A stretch of DNA of 45,287 nucleotides, taken from positions 1-45,287 of the forward strand of contig JADLEV010000087.1 in assembly GCA_020845935.1 (NCBI GenBank), written 5' to 3'. Below, piece after piece: positions 8,814 through 18,913 of the stretch (position 1 is the stretch's first letter; every line of letters starts with the position of its first letter). The translations under genes and the position numbers were made by a program. Under the pieces are notes generated by a model. The model made no database searches, was not told where the DNA came from, and saw only the letters and a list, made by a program, of their open reading frames with translations. Origin of the DNA: Gammaproteobacteria bacterium. GTDB taxonomy: Bacteria > Pseudomonadota > Gammaproteobacteria > Ga0077536.

Positions 8814-9444
8814 ACGGGTCACCGTCGTGCTGGCCGATGATCACGCCGTCGTCCGGTATGGTTTTCGCCTGCTGCTCGAAGGGGCGGGCGCGACGGTGTT
8901 GGCGGAAGCGGCGACCGGCGAGGAGGCACTGCTCGCCTGGGAGCGCCTCCGTCCGGATGTGCTGGTGATGGACGTCTCGATGCCGGGTGCCGGCGGCCTG
9001 GCCGCACTGGAACGGCTGCTTGCACGAGCGCCCGAGGCGCGGGTGCTGGTGCTATCGGTGCATGACGATATCCAGATTCCGGCGCGGGCACTGCGTGCCG
9101 GCGCGCGTGGCTACCTGTCGAAACGCAGCGACCCGAGCGAACTCGTCCGTGCCGTAGAAACCGTTGCGCAAGGTCGCCGCTACCTCGATCCCGACCTTGC
9201 GCCGCGGCTGGCGCTGGCGCAACTCGACGGCGCCACCGACCCGGTCACGACGCTGACCGAAAAGGAACTGGAAGTGTTCCTTCTGCTCGCCCGCGGTCAA
9301 TCGGTCACCGAAGTCGCCGAGCGTTACCACTTGAGCCCCAGCACCGTCGGCACGCACCTCTATCACATCAAGCAAAAACTGAATGCCCGCAACGCCGCGG
9401 AGCTTGCGCTCATCGCGATGCGCGCGGGGCTGATCGAGGCGTGA
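8797..9444 (+). CDS. LuxR/NarL-family response regulator
   Basis: A 215-residue regulator paired with the preceding kinase. The receiver domain has acidic residues Asp14 and Asp15, phospho-acceptor Asp59 (in VMDVSMPG) and a Lys in YLSKRSDP. The C-terminal LuxR helix-turn-helix covers about 150-210 (TEKELEVF, LSPSTVGTHLYHIKQKL). The ATG at 8797 overlaps the kinase gene by 17 nt and has GTGGGAG at 8784-8790. It is the last plus-strand gene of the catabolic block. The next gene runs towards it on the other strand. Confidence 0.92.
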   Translation: MQRTLERVTVVLADDHAVVRYGFRLLLEGAGATVLAEAATGEEALLAWERLRPDVLVMDVSMPGAGGLAALERLLARAPEARVLVLSVHDDIQIPARALRAGARGYLSKRSDPSELVRAVETVAQGRRYLDPDLAPRLALAQLDGATDPVTTLTEKELEVFLLLARGQSVTEVAERYHLSPSTVGTHLYHIKQKLNARNAAELALIAMRAGLIEA

Positions 9445-9679
9445 CGGCGGAATAAGCTACCCGAGCACTTCCCCGCCGGCTCGAGATTCGTCGCCTCGGC
9501 CAGCAACTCTGCCGGGTTGCTTTAGGCACTCCAGGTTGATCCATGCTCCTTGGGCAATGGCCGTCCATCGTGCGGCTGCCGAACGTACCTGTCGCCGAAG
9601 CATTGTCAGGGCCTCGTCGGCACAGGGTCCAGAGGACGCGTGCAGCGGTCGGCGCGTCATGGCTCCGGTTCGCAACGAC
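9445..9679. other. Intergenic stretch between convergent genes
   Basis: These 235 nt separate the response regulator stop from the stop of the minus-strand selenoprotein gene. I see no convincing gene, tRNA or T-tailed terminator here. Short open frames crossing it continue as shadows into the selenoprotein gene. Confidence 0.5.
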
Positions 9680-11428
9680 CTACAGCCACTGATCGATCGA
9701 AATGCTTCGTACATGGCGCAGATTGCCGGCCTGGAAGAAGGCGTTGGTCTGGCCGCCGGTGACGACGACGTGAATGAAGTCCTTGCTTGGCCAGTAGGGG
9801 ACCAGCGCATCGTCAGGCAGTTTCGACCAACTGACGAACGGCTCGATGCCGTTCAATGCGCGCGGCAGATCGAAGCCGTCGTAGAAATGCCGGCCCTTGT
9901 AGTCGGCCACGGTCTGCCTGGTATTTTCGAACAGCCAATCGATCAACTGTTCCTTGGTGTCGAAGCCATTCTTTTTCAGATCCTGCGCGACCAGCGGATC
10001 GAGCACGGCGAAGGCGCCGAACAGTCCGGTGAAGATCTTGAAGATATCGCTGATCTGTTTCTCGTGATGCCCATCCCAGAGCGCGCCGCCCTTGGCGCCT
10101 TGACCGGGCACCATGCCCAGGCCCTGAAACAGCGTGACGACATTGTCGCCGGCCTTGAAACCCTTCTGCACCGACAGCGGCGACCACGGACTCGCTTCCT
10201 CATTCTCGGCGATGATGAGGTTGTTGTAATTGAGGTTGTTGCCGAGCGAGCCGAGATAGGTGTCGCCCGGGATGCCGCCGTTGCCGAGGTTTTTCGAGAT
10301 CAGAGTCCAGGCGCGGCCGATGGTCGCGTTCGCCTGCGCGAACGGGCCGAGTGCGCCGATGCCGTAGTTCATCTCCAGCCGATCGCGGATCGGCCCGTTG
10401 ATCACGGCCGCGTAGGCGAACGAATTGGTCGAGCTCATCAGCGACGGCGTGCCGGATGAGGCGATCGCGAGCAGCACCGGCAGATACTCCGGCCGGCAGC
10501 CGGCCATCACGGCGTTGATCGCCACCTGCCGGACCGTGTATTCCCAAGGCTCGTAGGCGCCGGCTGCCATGCGGCCGACGATCTCGTCCGGCTTGCGGCG
10601 CGTGCCGGCCAGCATCGCCGTGACCTGTTCCTCGGTCGGAATGATGACCGGCAGATAGTCGGTCATGCCGTTGTCGAGATAGAACTGCTGGAGATGGTCC
10701 GGCGTATCCGGCCCATACCGCTCCGGTCCCGAGGCAACCTTCATGGGACCAGTCGCCCGCTCCTCGGCGGTCAATGGCTTGGTCAAGGCGCCGACTATCG
10801 TTGCCATGAAGGGCTCGCCGGTGAACGGCTCCTTGCCTTCGACGTACGCCCGGAGTTCCTCCGGGGTCTTGCTGGCAACGGGGTGCGGCGTGAATGTGAT
10901 CCGCGCATGCGGCATGCCACGCTTGGTGGCGTTGCCGATCGCCAGTTCATGAAACGCCCGCGTCACGAGCGGGGTGGTCGGGATGCCGAGCTTTTCAACG
11001 GTGATGCAGTGACCCACGGTCGCTGGCGTGCAGGTGCTTCAATGCCCGATCGCCATGATCGCCGCATGGCCGTTCGCCTTGATCTCCTGCCACAGCGTCG
11101 GATCGTCTTCCATGTAAGGGCCAGCCTTGCGCTTGAAGATGGCTTTCACGGTCGGCATGTTGCGCTCGAACCAATGCTGGATCTCCTGCAGCAGCAAACC
11201 GCCGCCGGCGAAACCGGTGTCGATCAGATAAATGGTCTTGCCGTCGAGGCTCGCCGGCCGTGGCGCCAGCGGTACGAGCTGAATCGGCGGCGGATTGCCC
11301 TTCGGATTCAGGCCTTCGATGAGATTGCCGCCCGAGGCAGGCGGTTGCTGCGCCGCGACCTTGCCGCCGGCCAGCAGCGCCGGCGACAGCCCGAGCATCG
11401 ACAGAATCTTGCGACGATTGAGTTTCAT
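9680..11428 (-). CDS. UGSC-like selenoprotein A, exported (in-frame TGA = Sec130)
   Basis: One 582-residue gene if the in-frame TGA at 11039-11041 is read as selenocysteine; otherwise it splits into 129- and 445-residue frames in exact register. ATG at 11428 follows GGGGGGA. The N-terminus (NRRKILSMLG, then a hydrophobic stretch ending near AAQ) resembles a twin-arginine export signal. An N-terminal domain (DGKTIYLIDTG, about 60-145) ends in GH-U-S-T-C, a Sec-x-x-Cys site like the UGSC family. A C-terminal domain of about 400 residues carries NAVMAGCRPEY, INGPIRDRL and IGRAWTLISKNLG. Besides Sec130, the mature protein has only Cys133, Cys141 and Cys311. The paralogue at 11702-13345 is divergent. 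Function is unknown, and an extracytoplasmic redox role is inferred from the motif. A separate start after the TGA is unlikely because it would leave the signal peptide and redox site behind. Confidence 0.88.
11007..11041 (-). promoter_or_regulatory. Candidate bacterial SECIS element of selenoprotein A
   Basis: The UGA is at 11041-11039. Downstream on the minus strand, GACC (11021-11018) pairs with GGTC (11014-11011) around a 3-nt loop GTG. Below a C-A mismatch, CAG (11025-11023) pairs with CTG (11009-11007). The loop begins 21 nt after the UGA and starts with G. Bacterial SECIS elements are hairpins just after the UGA with a G at the start of the apical loop, so distance and loop fit. The fold was drawn by hand, without an energy calculation. 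Confidence 0.65.
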
Positions 11429-11701
11429 GGTGATCCCCCCGGGTACCTGTGTTGCCGAACGCCCGCTGGCGCCCGGCCTGTAACCATTGTAGTGGGTAAG
11501 CATCCGAGACGGTTCAGTCGCGGAGTTTTCGCGCCAGGCTACCAAGCGCGAAGAATCATTCCTCGTCCTGGCGCGGTCACGTCGGTGACGCGCAGACCTA
11601 CCCCTGGCGGAATCAGGCGGCTAAGCTCCTATAATTCCCAGGCCCTGCGGTGTCTTACTGGCTTGGACCTGCAAGGAAAGTTCGTTTAACGGAGAAAAAC
11701 C
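11429..11701. promoter_or_regulatory. Divergent promoter region between the two selenoprotein genes
   Basis: These 273 nt hold the promoters and leaders of both selenoprotein genes. For the plus-strand gene a perfect TATAAT is at 11630-11635, about 70 nt before its ATG, with no good -35 box at the right distance, and GGAG at 11691-11694 is the ribosome site. For the minus-strand gene the ribosome site GGGGGGA abuts the start at 11428. I could not pick a minus-strand promoter with confidence. A shared regulator is possible, but no clear palindrome was seen. Confidence 0.5.
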
Positions 11702-13345
11702 ATGAAAGCGAAACTCGTCTGTTCGGTGATCGGAGCGCTGTGCCTCAGTCTTGTGACGGGCTATTCGGCGCAGGCTGCACAACGCGAAGCCCAAGCCGGG
11801 GGAACGGCGAAGGTAACGGGGCTGAACCCTCGGGGTACGCCCCCGCCGATTCCGCTGCATGCCATGGCGCCGCGCCTGGAATCGCTGGACGGCAAGACGG
11901 TGTACTTCGTCGACGATGGCTTTCAGGGCGGCGATCTGCTGCTGCAGGAAATGATCGGCTGGTTCAACCGGAACATGCCCAACGTCAAAACGGTGTTCCG
12001 CAAGAAGGCCGGCGGCTTTGACGGTCCTGACCCGGCGCTCTACGCGGAGATCAAGGAGCAGGGCGACGCCATGATCATGGCGACCGGGCATTGAAGCATC
12101 TGCACGCCAGCGGTCGTTGGCCAGTCCTTGATGGTGGAAGCACAACTCGGAAAACCCGCGGTACCGATCATCACCACGGCGTTCGAGTCCTTGGCAAGAA
12201 CCAATGCCTTCAAGCGGGGAATGCCGCATCAACGTTTTACCTTCGTGCCGCACCCGGTTTGGGGCAAGAGCCCGCAGCAGTTGCGCGCCGACATCGAGGG
12301 CAATGACCCGGTTTCCGGAGAGCCGATGATGCAGCAGATCGTTGCTTCCCTGACCCGGCCGTTGAATGCGGAAGAGAGCAAGACGGGGGCGATCGAGCAG
12401 TCCGCCGGACCGGCCGCTTTTCCGGCCGATGCGGAGGACAAGCTGCAACAGTATTATCACGATAACGGCATGACGGACTATCTGCCGATTGTCATTCCGA
12501 CCGAGGAAAGAGTCGCCGCCATGCTCAAGGGGACGAGCCATAAGCCGGACGAAGTCGTCGGCAAAATGGCTGCCGGATCCTATGAGCCGTGGTCGTTCAC
12601 GGTGAAGCAGGTGGCAATCAATGCGGTGATGGCTGGCGCCAAGCCGGAGTACTTCCCGGTCATTCTCGCGATCGCGGAAACGGGCTCGGCTTCGATCTTC
12701 AGCTCGACCAATTCGTTCGTCAAAATGGTCGTGATCAACGGGCCCATCCGCGATCAGATCGGCCTGAACTATTCGGTCGGCGCCCAGGGTCCGTTTGCAC
12801 CGGCCAACAGCACGATTGGCAGGGCCTGGACGCTGCTTTCCAAGAATCTCGCCAACGGCGGCGTGGTTGGCGAAACCTATCTCGGCTCTCTTGGAAACTA
12901 CGGCAACTGGGTCAACATCGTCGTCCCGGAAAATGAAGAAGCCAGCCCGTACGATTCATTCCATGTGCAAAAGGGGTTCAAGAACAGCGACAGCACGGTG
13001 AGCACCTTTACCGGCTGGGGCATCGTCTCCGGCCAAGGAACCGCCATTGCCGGCTTGTCCACTCCGAAATTTGACCACTTCAAGGCGGTGCTGGGCACTC
13101 TGGGCCCGACGTTCAGTGGCACTGTGGTCATGGATCCGCTGGTCGCCAACCTGCTGAAGGACGAAGGCTACGACACGATGGCGAAGCTGCTCGATGCGCT
13201 GAAGACACGCCCGAGTGAACCGGCGCAGCGCATGCCGCGGCCACAGGACATCAACATCATCGTCAGCGGCGGGTCGACCAATCCGTACTGGCAGTACGGC
13301 GGCATGCGGTACGAAAGGACGGCTTCGGTCGACAAGTGGCGGTAG
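11702..13345 (+). CDS. UGSC-like selenoprotein B, exported (in-frame TGA = Sec131)
   Basis: One 547-residue gene if the in-frame TGA at 12092-12094 is read as selenocysteine. Without readthrough it gives a 130-residue stub and a separate frame without a start signal. The N-terminus is a Sec-type signal peptide ending near AQA (about residue 24). The N-terminal domain (PRLESLDGKTVYFVDDG) leads to GH-U-S-I-C-T-P-A. The C-terminal domain repeats the blocks of the paralogue: MTDYLPIVIPTEE, NAVMAGAKPEY, INGPIRDQI, TIGRAWTLLSKNL, ENEEASP. The mature protein has no other cysteine than Cys134, so the Sec131-Cys134 pair is its only thiol/selenol site. GGAG at 11691-11694 is the ribosome site. The gene ends before a strong terminator-like palindrome. 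Biochemical role unknown; an extracytoplasmic selenol redox protein is inferred. Confidence 0.9.
12092..12124 (+). promoter_or_regulatory. Candidate bacterial SECIS element of selenoprotein B
   Basis: After the UGA (12092-12094), GCCAGC (12106-12111) pairs with GTTGGC (12116-12121, one G-U pair) around the 4-nt loop GGTC. Below a 3-nt bulge, CTG (12100-12102) pairs with CAG (12122-12124). The loop starts 17 nt after the UGA and begins with GG, fitting the bacterial SECIS rule of a nearby hairpin with G at the start of the loop. The 21 nt from the UGA onward match those of the paralogue except for one base. Folded by hand. Confidence 0.7.
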
Positions 13346-13704
13346 GCTCGCGCACAGCCTGCGCGACCTACGACCTAAGATGAAGGGGCCGGTGACAAAT
13401 GAGTAGCATTTGGCACCGGCCCCTTCATCGTTTTATCGCCTTTATCGCTTCATCCCTTGGCTCTGCACCTGTCCAGGCCTCGCTCCGCCAGCGCACGGCA
13501 CACAGGCATGACCAACGGCGGGTGGGGACTACGCGTCGCTATAGGCTGGGATGAGGTAAGCGGGGGTTCACAACACGGTGTCATGGCGGTTGCGGCATTC
13601 GCCCCTGGGCGCTATGGTGCGGCGCGAGTCAGGGTGGCCGGGTCGGGACAGGACTGGTTCGATTCCAACCTGAAGATCTGTTCTCAATCGCTGGGGCGAA
13701 GCCG
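13346..13704. other. Non-coding gap between selenoprotein B and eipA
   Basis: A stretch of 359 nt. It holds the palindrome described at 13379-13436 and, after it, about 265 nt in which I see no supported gene. An open frame from 13457 has no family resemblance and crosses into the next gene in another frame. The promoter of the eipA-ABC transporter operon should lie in the second half; no clear -35/-10 pair stands out. Confidence 0.5.
13379..13436 (+). terminator. Long palindrome acting as terminator (possibly a REP-like element)
   Basis: A near-perfect inverted repeat. A 16-bp arm (13379-13394 with 13414-13429), one A-G mismatch, then CAAATG (13396-13401) pairs with CATTTG (13407-13412) around the 5-nt loop AGTAG. 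GTTTT follows at 13430-13434. It lies 33 nt after the selenoprotein B stop, so Rho-independent termination of that gene is the simplest reading. The arm pattern (GGCCGGTG-x-CAAATG) resembles REP palindromes linked to tyrosine (RAYT) transposases; this is from memory, and no such transposase is in the window. Confidence 0.8.
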
Positions 13705-14268
13705 ATGTCGAAAACGAAACTGCTGTGGGCTTGTGCGCTGCTGTTGGTCGCCGTGACGGCGGATGCGGACACGGATAAGCCAGAGGCGACCTACGATCGA
13801 GGCACCATCCTCAAGGAGACGACCGGGTTCTTCGGCGAGGCCGCGGAGAGCGTCGGCAAGGTCGTCGAGAAGGTGTTCGCCGATCTCGGTGCGCCGAACG
13901 GCTATATCAAGGGCAACGAAGCGAGCGGCGCGGTCGTCATCGGCGTGCGCTATGGCGATGGGCAACTGTCGCTGAAGGGCGGCGGCGGGCGCCAGGTGCA
14001 CTGGTCCGGTCCGTCGATCGGGTTCGATGCCGGTGGCAATGTCTCGAAGACGTTCGTGCTGGTCTATCACCTGCCGAATACCGAAGCGCTGTTCAAGCGC
14101 TTCCCGGCGATCGATGGCAGCCTCTATATCGTCGGTGGCGTCAGCGCGAACTATCACCAGCGTGACGGCATCATCCTCGTGCCAATCCGGCTCGGCGCCG
14201 GTCTGCGGTCTGGCGTCAACATCGGCTACATGCACTACACGAAGAAGAAGACCTGGAATCCATTCTGA
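13705..14268 (+). CDS. eipA: EipA-family (DUF1134) envelope protein
   Basis: A 187-residue exported protein of the DUF1134/EipA family. EipA is a periplasmic envelope-integrity protein in alphaproteobacteria such as Brucella. The N-terminus is a signal peptide (hydrophobic about 5-18, cleavage near ADA). The family core is strongly conserved: [56 protein letters not shown] and the C-terminal [14 protein letters not shown]. Its stop overlaps the start of the ABC substrate-binding gene (TGATG), so it leads that operon. Whether it serves the transporter or is only co-expressed cannot be told. Confidence 0.9.
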   Translation: MSKTKLLWACALLLVAVTADADTDKPEATYDRGTILKETTGFFGEAAESVGKVVEKVFADLGAPNGYIKGNEASGAVVIGVRYGDGQLSLKGGGGRQVHWSGPSIGFDAGGNVSKTFVLVYHLPNTEALFKRFPAIDGSLYIVGGVSANYHQRDGIILVPIRLGAGLRSGVNIGYMHYTKKKTWNPF

Positions 14269-15512
14269 TGCGAACGATTATCGAGCGGTGCCTCGTTGGA
14301 CTGGCGCTGATCGTTGTGGCGCCGGCACGGGCGGCGGAAGTCGAAGTGCTGCACTGGTGGACCGCTGGCGGTGAGGCGGCCGCGTTGAAGGTGTTGAAGC
14401 AGAATCTCGAACGGCAGGGCGTCACCTGGCGCGACATGCCGGTTGCAGGGGGCGGTGGTACGCAGGCGATGACGGTGCTGCGTGCTCGGGTCACCTCCGG
14501 CAATCCGCCGACCGCGGTGCAGATGCTCGGTTTCGACATTCGCGACTGGGCGCAGCTTGGCGCCGTGGCGGATCTGAATGCGCTGGCCGAGCGGAACCAT
14601 TGGAACGACGTCATCCCGGCGGCGATCCGTGAGTTCTCGCAGTATCGGGGCCGCTGGATTGCGGCGCCGGCGAACGTGCATTCGGTGAACTGGATCTGGG
14701 CCAACAAGCCGTTGCTCGATCAGTTCGGCATCGGCGTGCCCAAGACCTGGACGGAGTTCGTCGCGGCGCTCGACAAGGTCAAGGCCGCGGGCAAGATCCC
14801 GCTCGCGCATGGTGGCCAGCCGTGGCAGGAGGCGACCATCTTCGACAGCGTAGTGATGCTGACCGGCGGTCCGGAGTTCTATCGCGATGCGCTGATCAAA
14901 CTCGAACCGAAGGCGCTCCAATCGGCGATGATGCGCGCAGTGTTCGAACGGATGAAGGTGTTGCGCCGCTATGTCGACGCCAATTTCTCCGGGCGCGACT
15001 GGAACCTCGCGACCGCGCTGGTGATCAAGGGCGACGCCGCGTTCCAGATCATGGGCGACTGGGCCAAGGGCGAATTCCTGAATGCCGGCAAGCAACCGAA
15101 CATCGATTTTCTCTGCTTCCGTTTTCCCGGCACGCAGGACGCGGTGATCTTCAATTCCGATCAGTTCGTGATGTTCAACGTCGCGCGGGATGCGCGCCCG
15201 GCGCAGGAGCAACTGGCGCACGCGATCATGGATCCGCAATTCCAGATTGCGTTCAACCGGGTCAAGGGTTCGGTGCCGGCGCGGCTCGACATTCCGGTCG
15301 AGGGTTTCGACGCCTGTGGCCAGCAGGGGATGCGCGACCTCGCCCACGCAGCACGGGCGGGCACGCTGATCGGCTCGCTGTCGCAGGGCCACGGTGCGCC
15401 GGCCGCGGTGAAGAACGCGTTCTATGACGTCATCACCGCGCACTTCAACGGCGAGTATGACAGCGACGAAGCGATCGAGGAATTGTTGTCCGCCGTGGCG
15501 GCGGCGAAATAA
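14268..15512 (+). CDS. Sugar-type ABC transporter substrate-binding protein
   Basis: A 414-residue periplasmic binding protein (family 1 solute-binding, glucose/mannose GtsA-like). The signal peptide covers about 1-22 (ends ARA). The mature start [12 protein letters not shown] is typical of carbohydrate-binding proteins of this class. Further hallmarks are [22 protein letters not shown], and MGDWAKGEF near residue 265. It is first of four transporter genes, overlapping eipA by one base and preceding the permease by 9 nt. Substrate is probably a mono- or oligosaccharide; the exact sugar is not readable. Confidence 0.9.
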   Translation: MRTIIERCLVGLALIVVAPARAAEVEVLHWWTAGGEAAALKVLKQNLERQGVTWRDMPVAGGGGTQAMTVLRARVTSGNPPTAVQMLGFDIRDWAQLGAVADLNALAERNHWNDVIPAAIREFSQYRGRWIAAPANVHSVNWIWANKPLLDQFGIGVPKTWTEFVAALDKVKAAGKIPLAHGGQPWQEATIFDSVVMLTGGPEFYRDALIKLEPKALQSAMMRAVFERMKVLRRYVDANFSGRDWNLATALVIKGDAAFQIMGDWAKGEFLNAGKQPNIDFLCFRFPGTQDAVIFNSDQFVMFNVARDARPAQEQLAHAIMDPQFQIAFNRVKGSVPARLDIPVEGFDACGQQGMRDLAHAARAGTLIGSLSQGHGAPAAVKNAFYDVITAHFNGEYDSDEAIEELLSAVAAAK

Positions 15513-15521
15513 CAGCGAACG

Positions 15522-16427
15522 ATGCGCGAGGGCAGGGCGCTGATGTCCGCCGCGGCGGGCGCACTGCGCGCGGCGCTGCCGAAGATCGTGCTGTCACCGA
15601 GCCTGCTGCTGCTCGCGGTGTTCGTCTATGGCTTTATCCTGGTCACCGGTTATCTGTCGTTCACCGCCTCGAAGATCCTGCCGGTGCCGGATCTGGTCGG
15701 CATCGACAATTACGTCAAGCTGTTCCAGACGCGCGCCTGGACCATCGCGCTGCATAACCTGGCAGTGTTCGGTACTCTCTACATCGGCATTGGCATCGCG
15801 CTGGGTCTCGGCCTCGCCATCCTGCTCGATCAGCGCATCCGAGCCGAAGGCTGGTTGCGGCCGATCTATCTCTATCCGATGGCGCTGTCGTTCATCGTTA
15901 CCGGGACCTTCTGGAAATGGTTTTTCGATCCCGGCATCGGCCTGGAACGCGCGCTGCGGCTGCTCGGCTGGAACGACTTCAGCTTTGGCTGGATCAAGGA
16001 TCCGGAGCGCGCGATCTATACGCTGATCATCGGCGCAGTCTGGCATACCTCTGGCTTCGTGATGGCGCTGTTTCTCGCGGGATTGCGTGGCCTCGACGCC
16101 AGCGTGCTGCGCGCCGCGCGTATTGATGGTGCGTCCGGTGTGCGGCTCTATTGGTATATCGTGTTGCCGCAGCTCAAGCCCGTATTCGCCGCGGCGTTCG
16201 TGATCCTGCTGCACATGGCAATCAAGTCCTACGACCTGGTGATCGCTCTGACCGCCGGTGGTCCCGGCCGCGCCACCGAGCTGCCGGCGACCTTCATGTA
16301 CAGCTATACCTTCACACGCAATCAGATGGCGATGGGCGCGAGCGCGGCGGTGATCATGCTGATGACGGTGGCGGCGGTGATCGTGCCGTATCTCTACGGC
16401 GCCTACCGGGAGCGGCCGCGTGGTTGA
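15522..16427 (+). CDS. Sugar ABC transporter permease 1 (MalF/UgpA type)
   Basis: A 301-residue inner-membrane permease with six predicted helices (about 28-50, 85-105, 118-138, 165-185, 215-240 and 275-295). The EAA loop that docks on the ATPase is seen as AARIDGASGVRLYWYIVLPQL. ATG at 15543 (MSAAAG) is an alternative start. It pairs with the second permease, whose GTG start overlaps this stop by 8 nt. Together with the binding protein and ATPase it forms one importer. Confidence 0.9.
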   Translation: MREGRALMSAAAGALRAALPKIVLSPSLLLLAVFVYGFILVTGYLSFTASKILPVPDLVGIDNYVKLFQTRAWTIALHNLAVFGTLYIGIGIALGLGLAILLDQRIRAEGWLRPIYLYPMALSFIVTGTFWKWFFDPGIGLERALRLLGWNDFSFGWIKDPERAIYTLIIGAVWHTSGFVMALFLAGLRGLDASVLRAARIDGASGVRLYWYIVLPQLKPVFAAAFVILLHMAIKSYDLVIALTAGGPGRATELPATFMYSYTFTRNQMAMGASAAVIMLMTVAAVIVPYLYGAYRERPRG

Positions 16428-17271
16428 GCGGAGCTGGAGGTACGCATTGCATGCCGCACTGCTGCTCGCCGCCGCATGGTATCTGTTGCCGCTCATCGTG
16501 CTGCTGCTGAATTCGTTGAAGCCGCTCGATGAGATCCAGGCCGGCAGCGTGCTGGCGCTGCCGCGGGAATGGACGCTGGCGGCGTGGCGCGCGGCGTGGT
16601 CGAGTGCGCAGATCGGTGTCGAACCGACCGGTCTGTCGCCGTACTTCGTGAACTCACTCGCGATGACGCTGCCGGCGGTCGCATTCTCGACCGCGCTCGG
16701 CGCGGTCAATGGCTATGTGCTGTCACACTGGCGCTTTCGCGGTGATGGCATCGTCTTCGCGCTGATCCTGTTCTCGTGCTTCATCCCGTTTCAGATCGTG
16801 CTGATCCCGGCCGCGCGTGTGCTCGGCCTGCTGGGACTTGCCGGCACGATGGCGGGCCTGGTGCTGGTGCACGTCGTCTACGGCATCGGTTTTACGACGC
16901 TGTTCTTCCGCAACTACTACGTCACGTTCCCGCGCGAGCTGATCCATGCGGCGCGGATCGATGGCGCCGGCTTCGGCACGATCCTCACGCGTATCCTGCT
17001 ACCGAATTCGCTGCCGATCATCGCGGTCTCGGTGATCTGGCAGTTCACCAACGTCTGGAACGATTTTCTGTTCGGCGCATCGTTCTCCGATGTCGACAGC
17101 CAGCCGATGACGGTCGCACTGAACAACCTGGTGAACTCCTCGACCGGGGCCAAGGAATACAACGTGCACTTCGCCGGCGCGATCCTCGCCGGCCTGCCGA
17201 CCTTGATCGTCTACGTGCTTGCCGGCCGCCATTTCGTCCGTGGCCTGTTGGCCGGCGCCGTGAAGGGCTGA
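16420..17271 (+). CDS. Sugar ABC transporter permease 2 (MalG/UgpE type)
   Basis: A 283-residue inner-membrane permease starting at GTG 16420, overlapping the previous gene by 8 nt. It has six hydrophobic helices, with the first at about 11-30. The EAA loop reads AARIDGAGFGTILTRILLP. The stretch QFTNVWNDFLFG is typical of MalG-like subunits. It should form a heterodimeric channel with permease 1. The ATPase gene follows after 4 nt. Confidence 0.9.
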   Translation: MVERSWRYALHAALLLAAAWYLLPLIVLLLNSLKPLDEIQAGSVLALPREWTLAAWRAAWSSAQIGVEPTGLSPYFVNSLAMTLPAVAFSTALGAVNGYVLSHWRFRGDGIVFALILFSCFIPFQIVLIPAARVLGLLGLAGTMAGLVLVHVVYGIGFTTLFFRNYYVTFPRELIHAARIDGAGFGTILTRILLPNSLPIIAVSVIWQFTNVWNDFLFGASFSDVDSQPMTVALNNLVNSSTGAKEYNVHFAGAILAGLPTLIVYVLAGRHFVRGLLAGAVKG

Positions 17272-17275
17272 ACTG

Positions 17276-18900
<1,625 letters not shown>

Positions 18901-18913
18901 CGCGAGCGTTCGC

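Noticed and set aside
9536..10459. Plus-strand frame of 307 codons opposite selenoprotein A
   Set aside because: It is antisense to a well-supported gene and has no recognisable domain.
9680..11428. Treating the split frame as a pseudogene or as two separate genes
   Set aside because: The halves are in register, the TGA sits in the same Sec-x-x-Cys context as in the paralogue, and the downstream half has no ribosome site or start of its own.
11702..13345. Sequencing error at the TGA of selenoprotein B
   Set aside because: An error at the same codon in two separate genes with a nearby hairpin in each is much less likely than selenocysteine.
13457..13756. Possible small gene before eipA
   Set aside because: It has no ribosome site or family resemblance and overlaps eipA in another frame.
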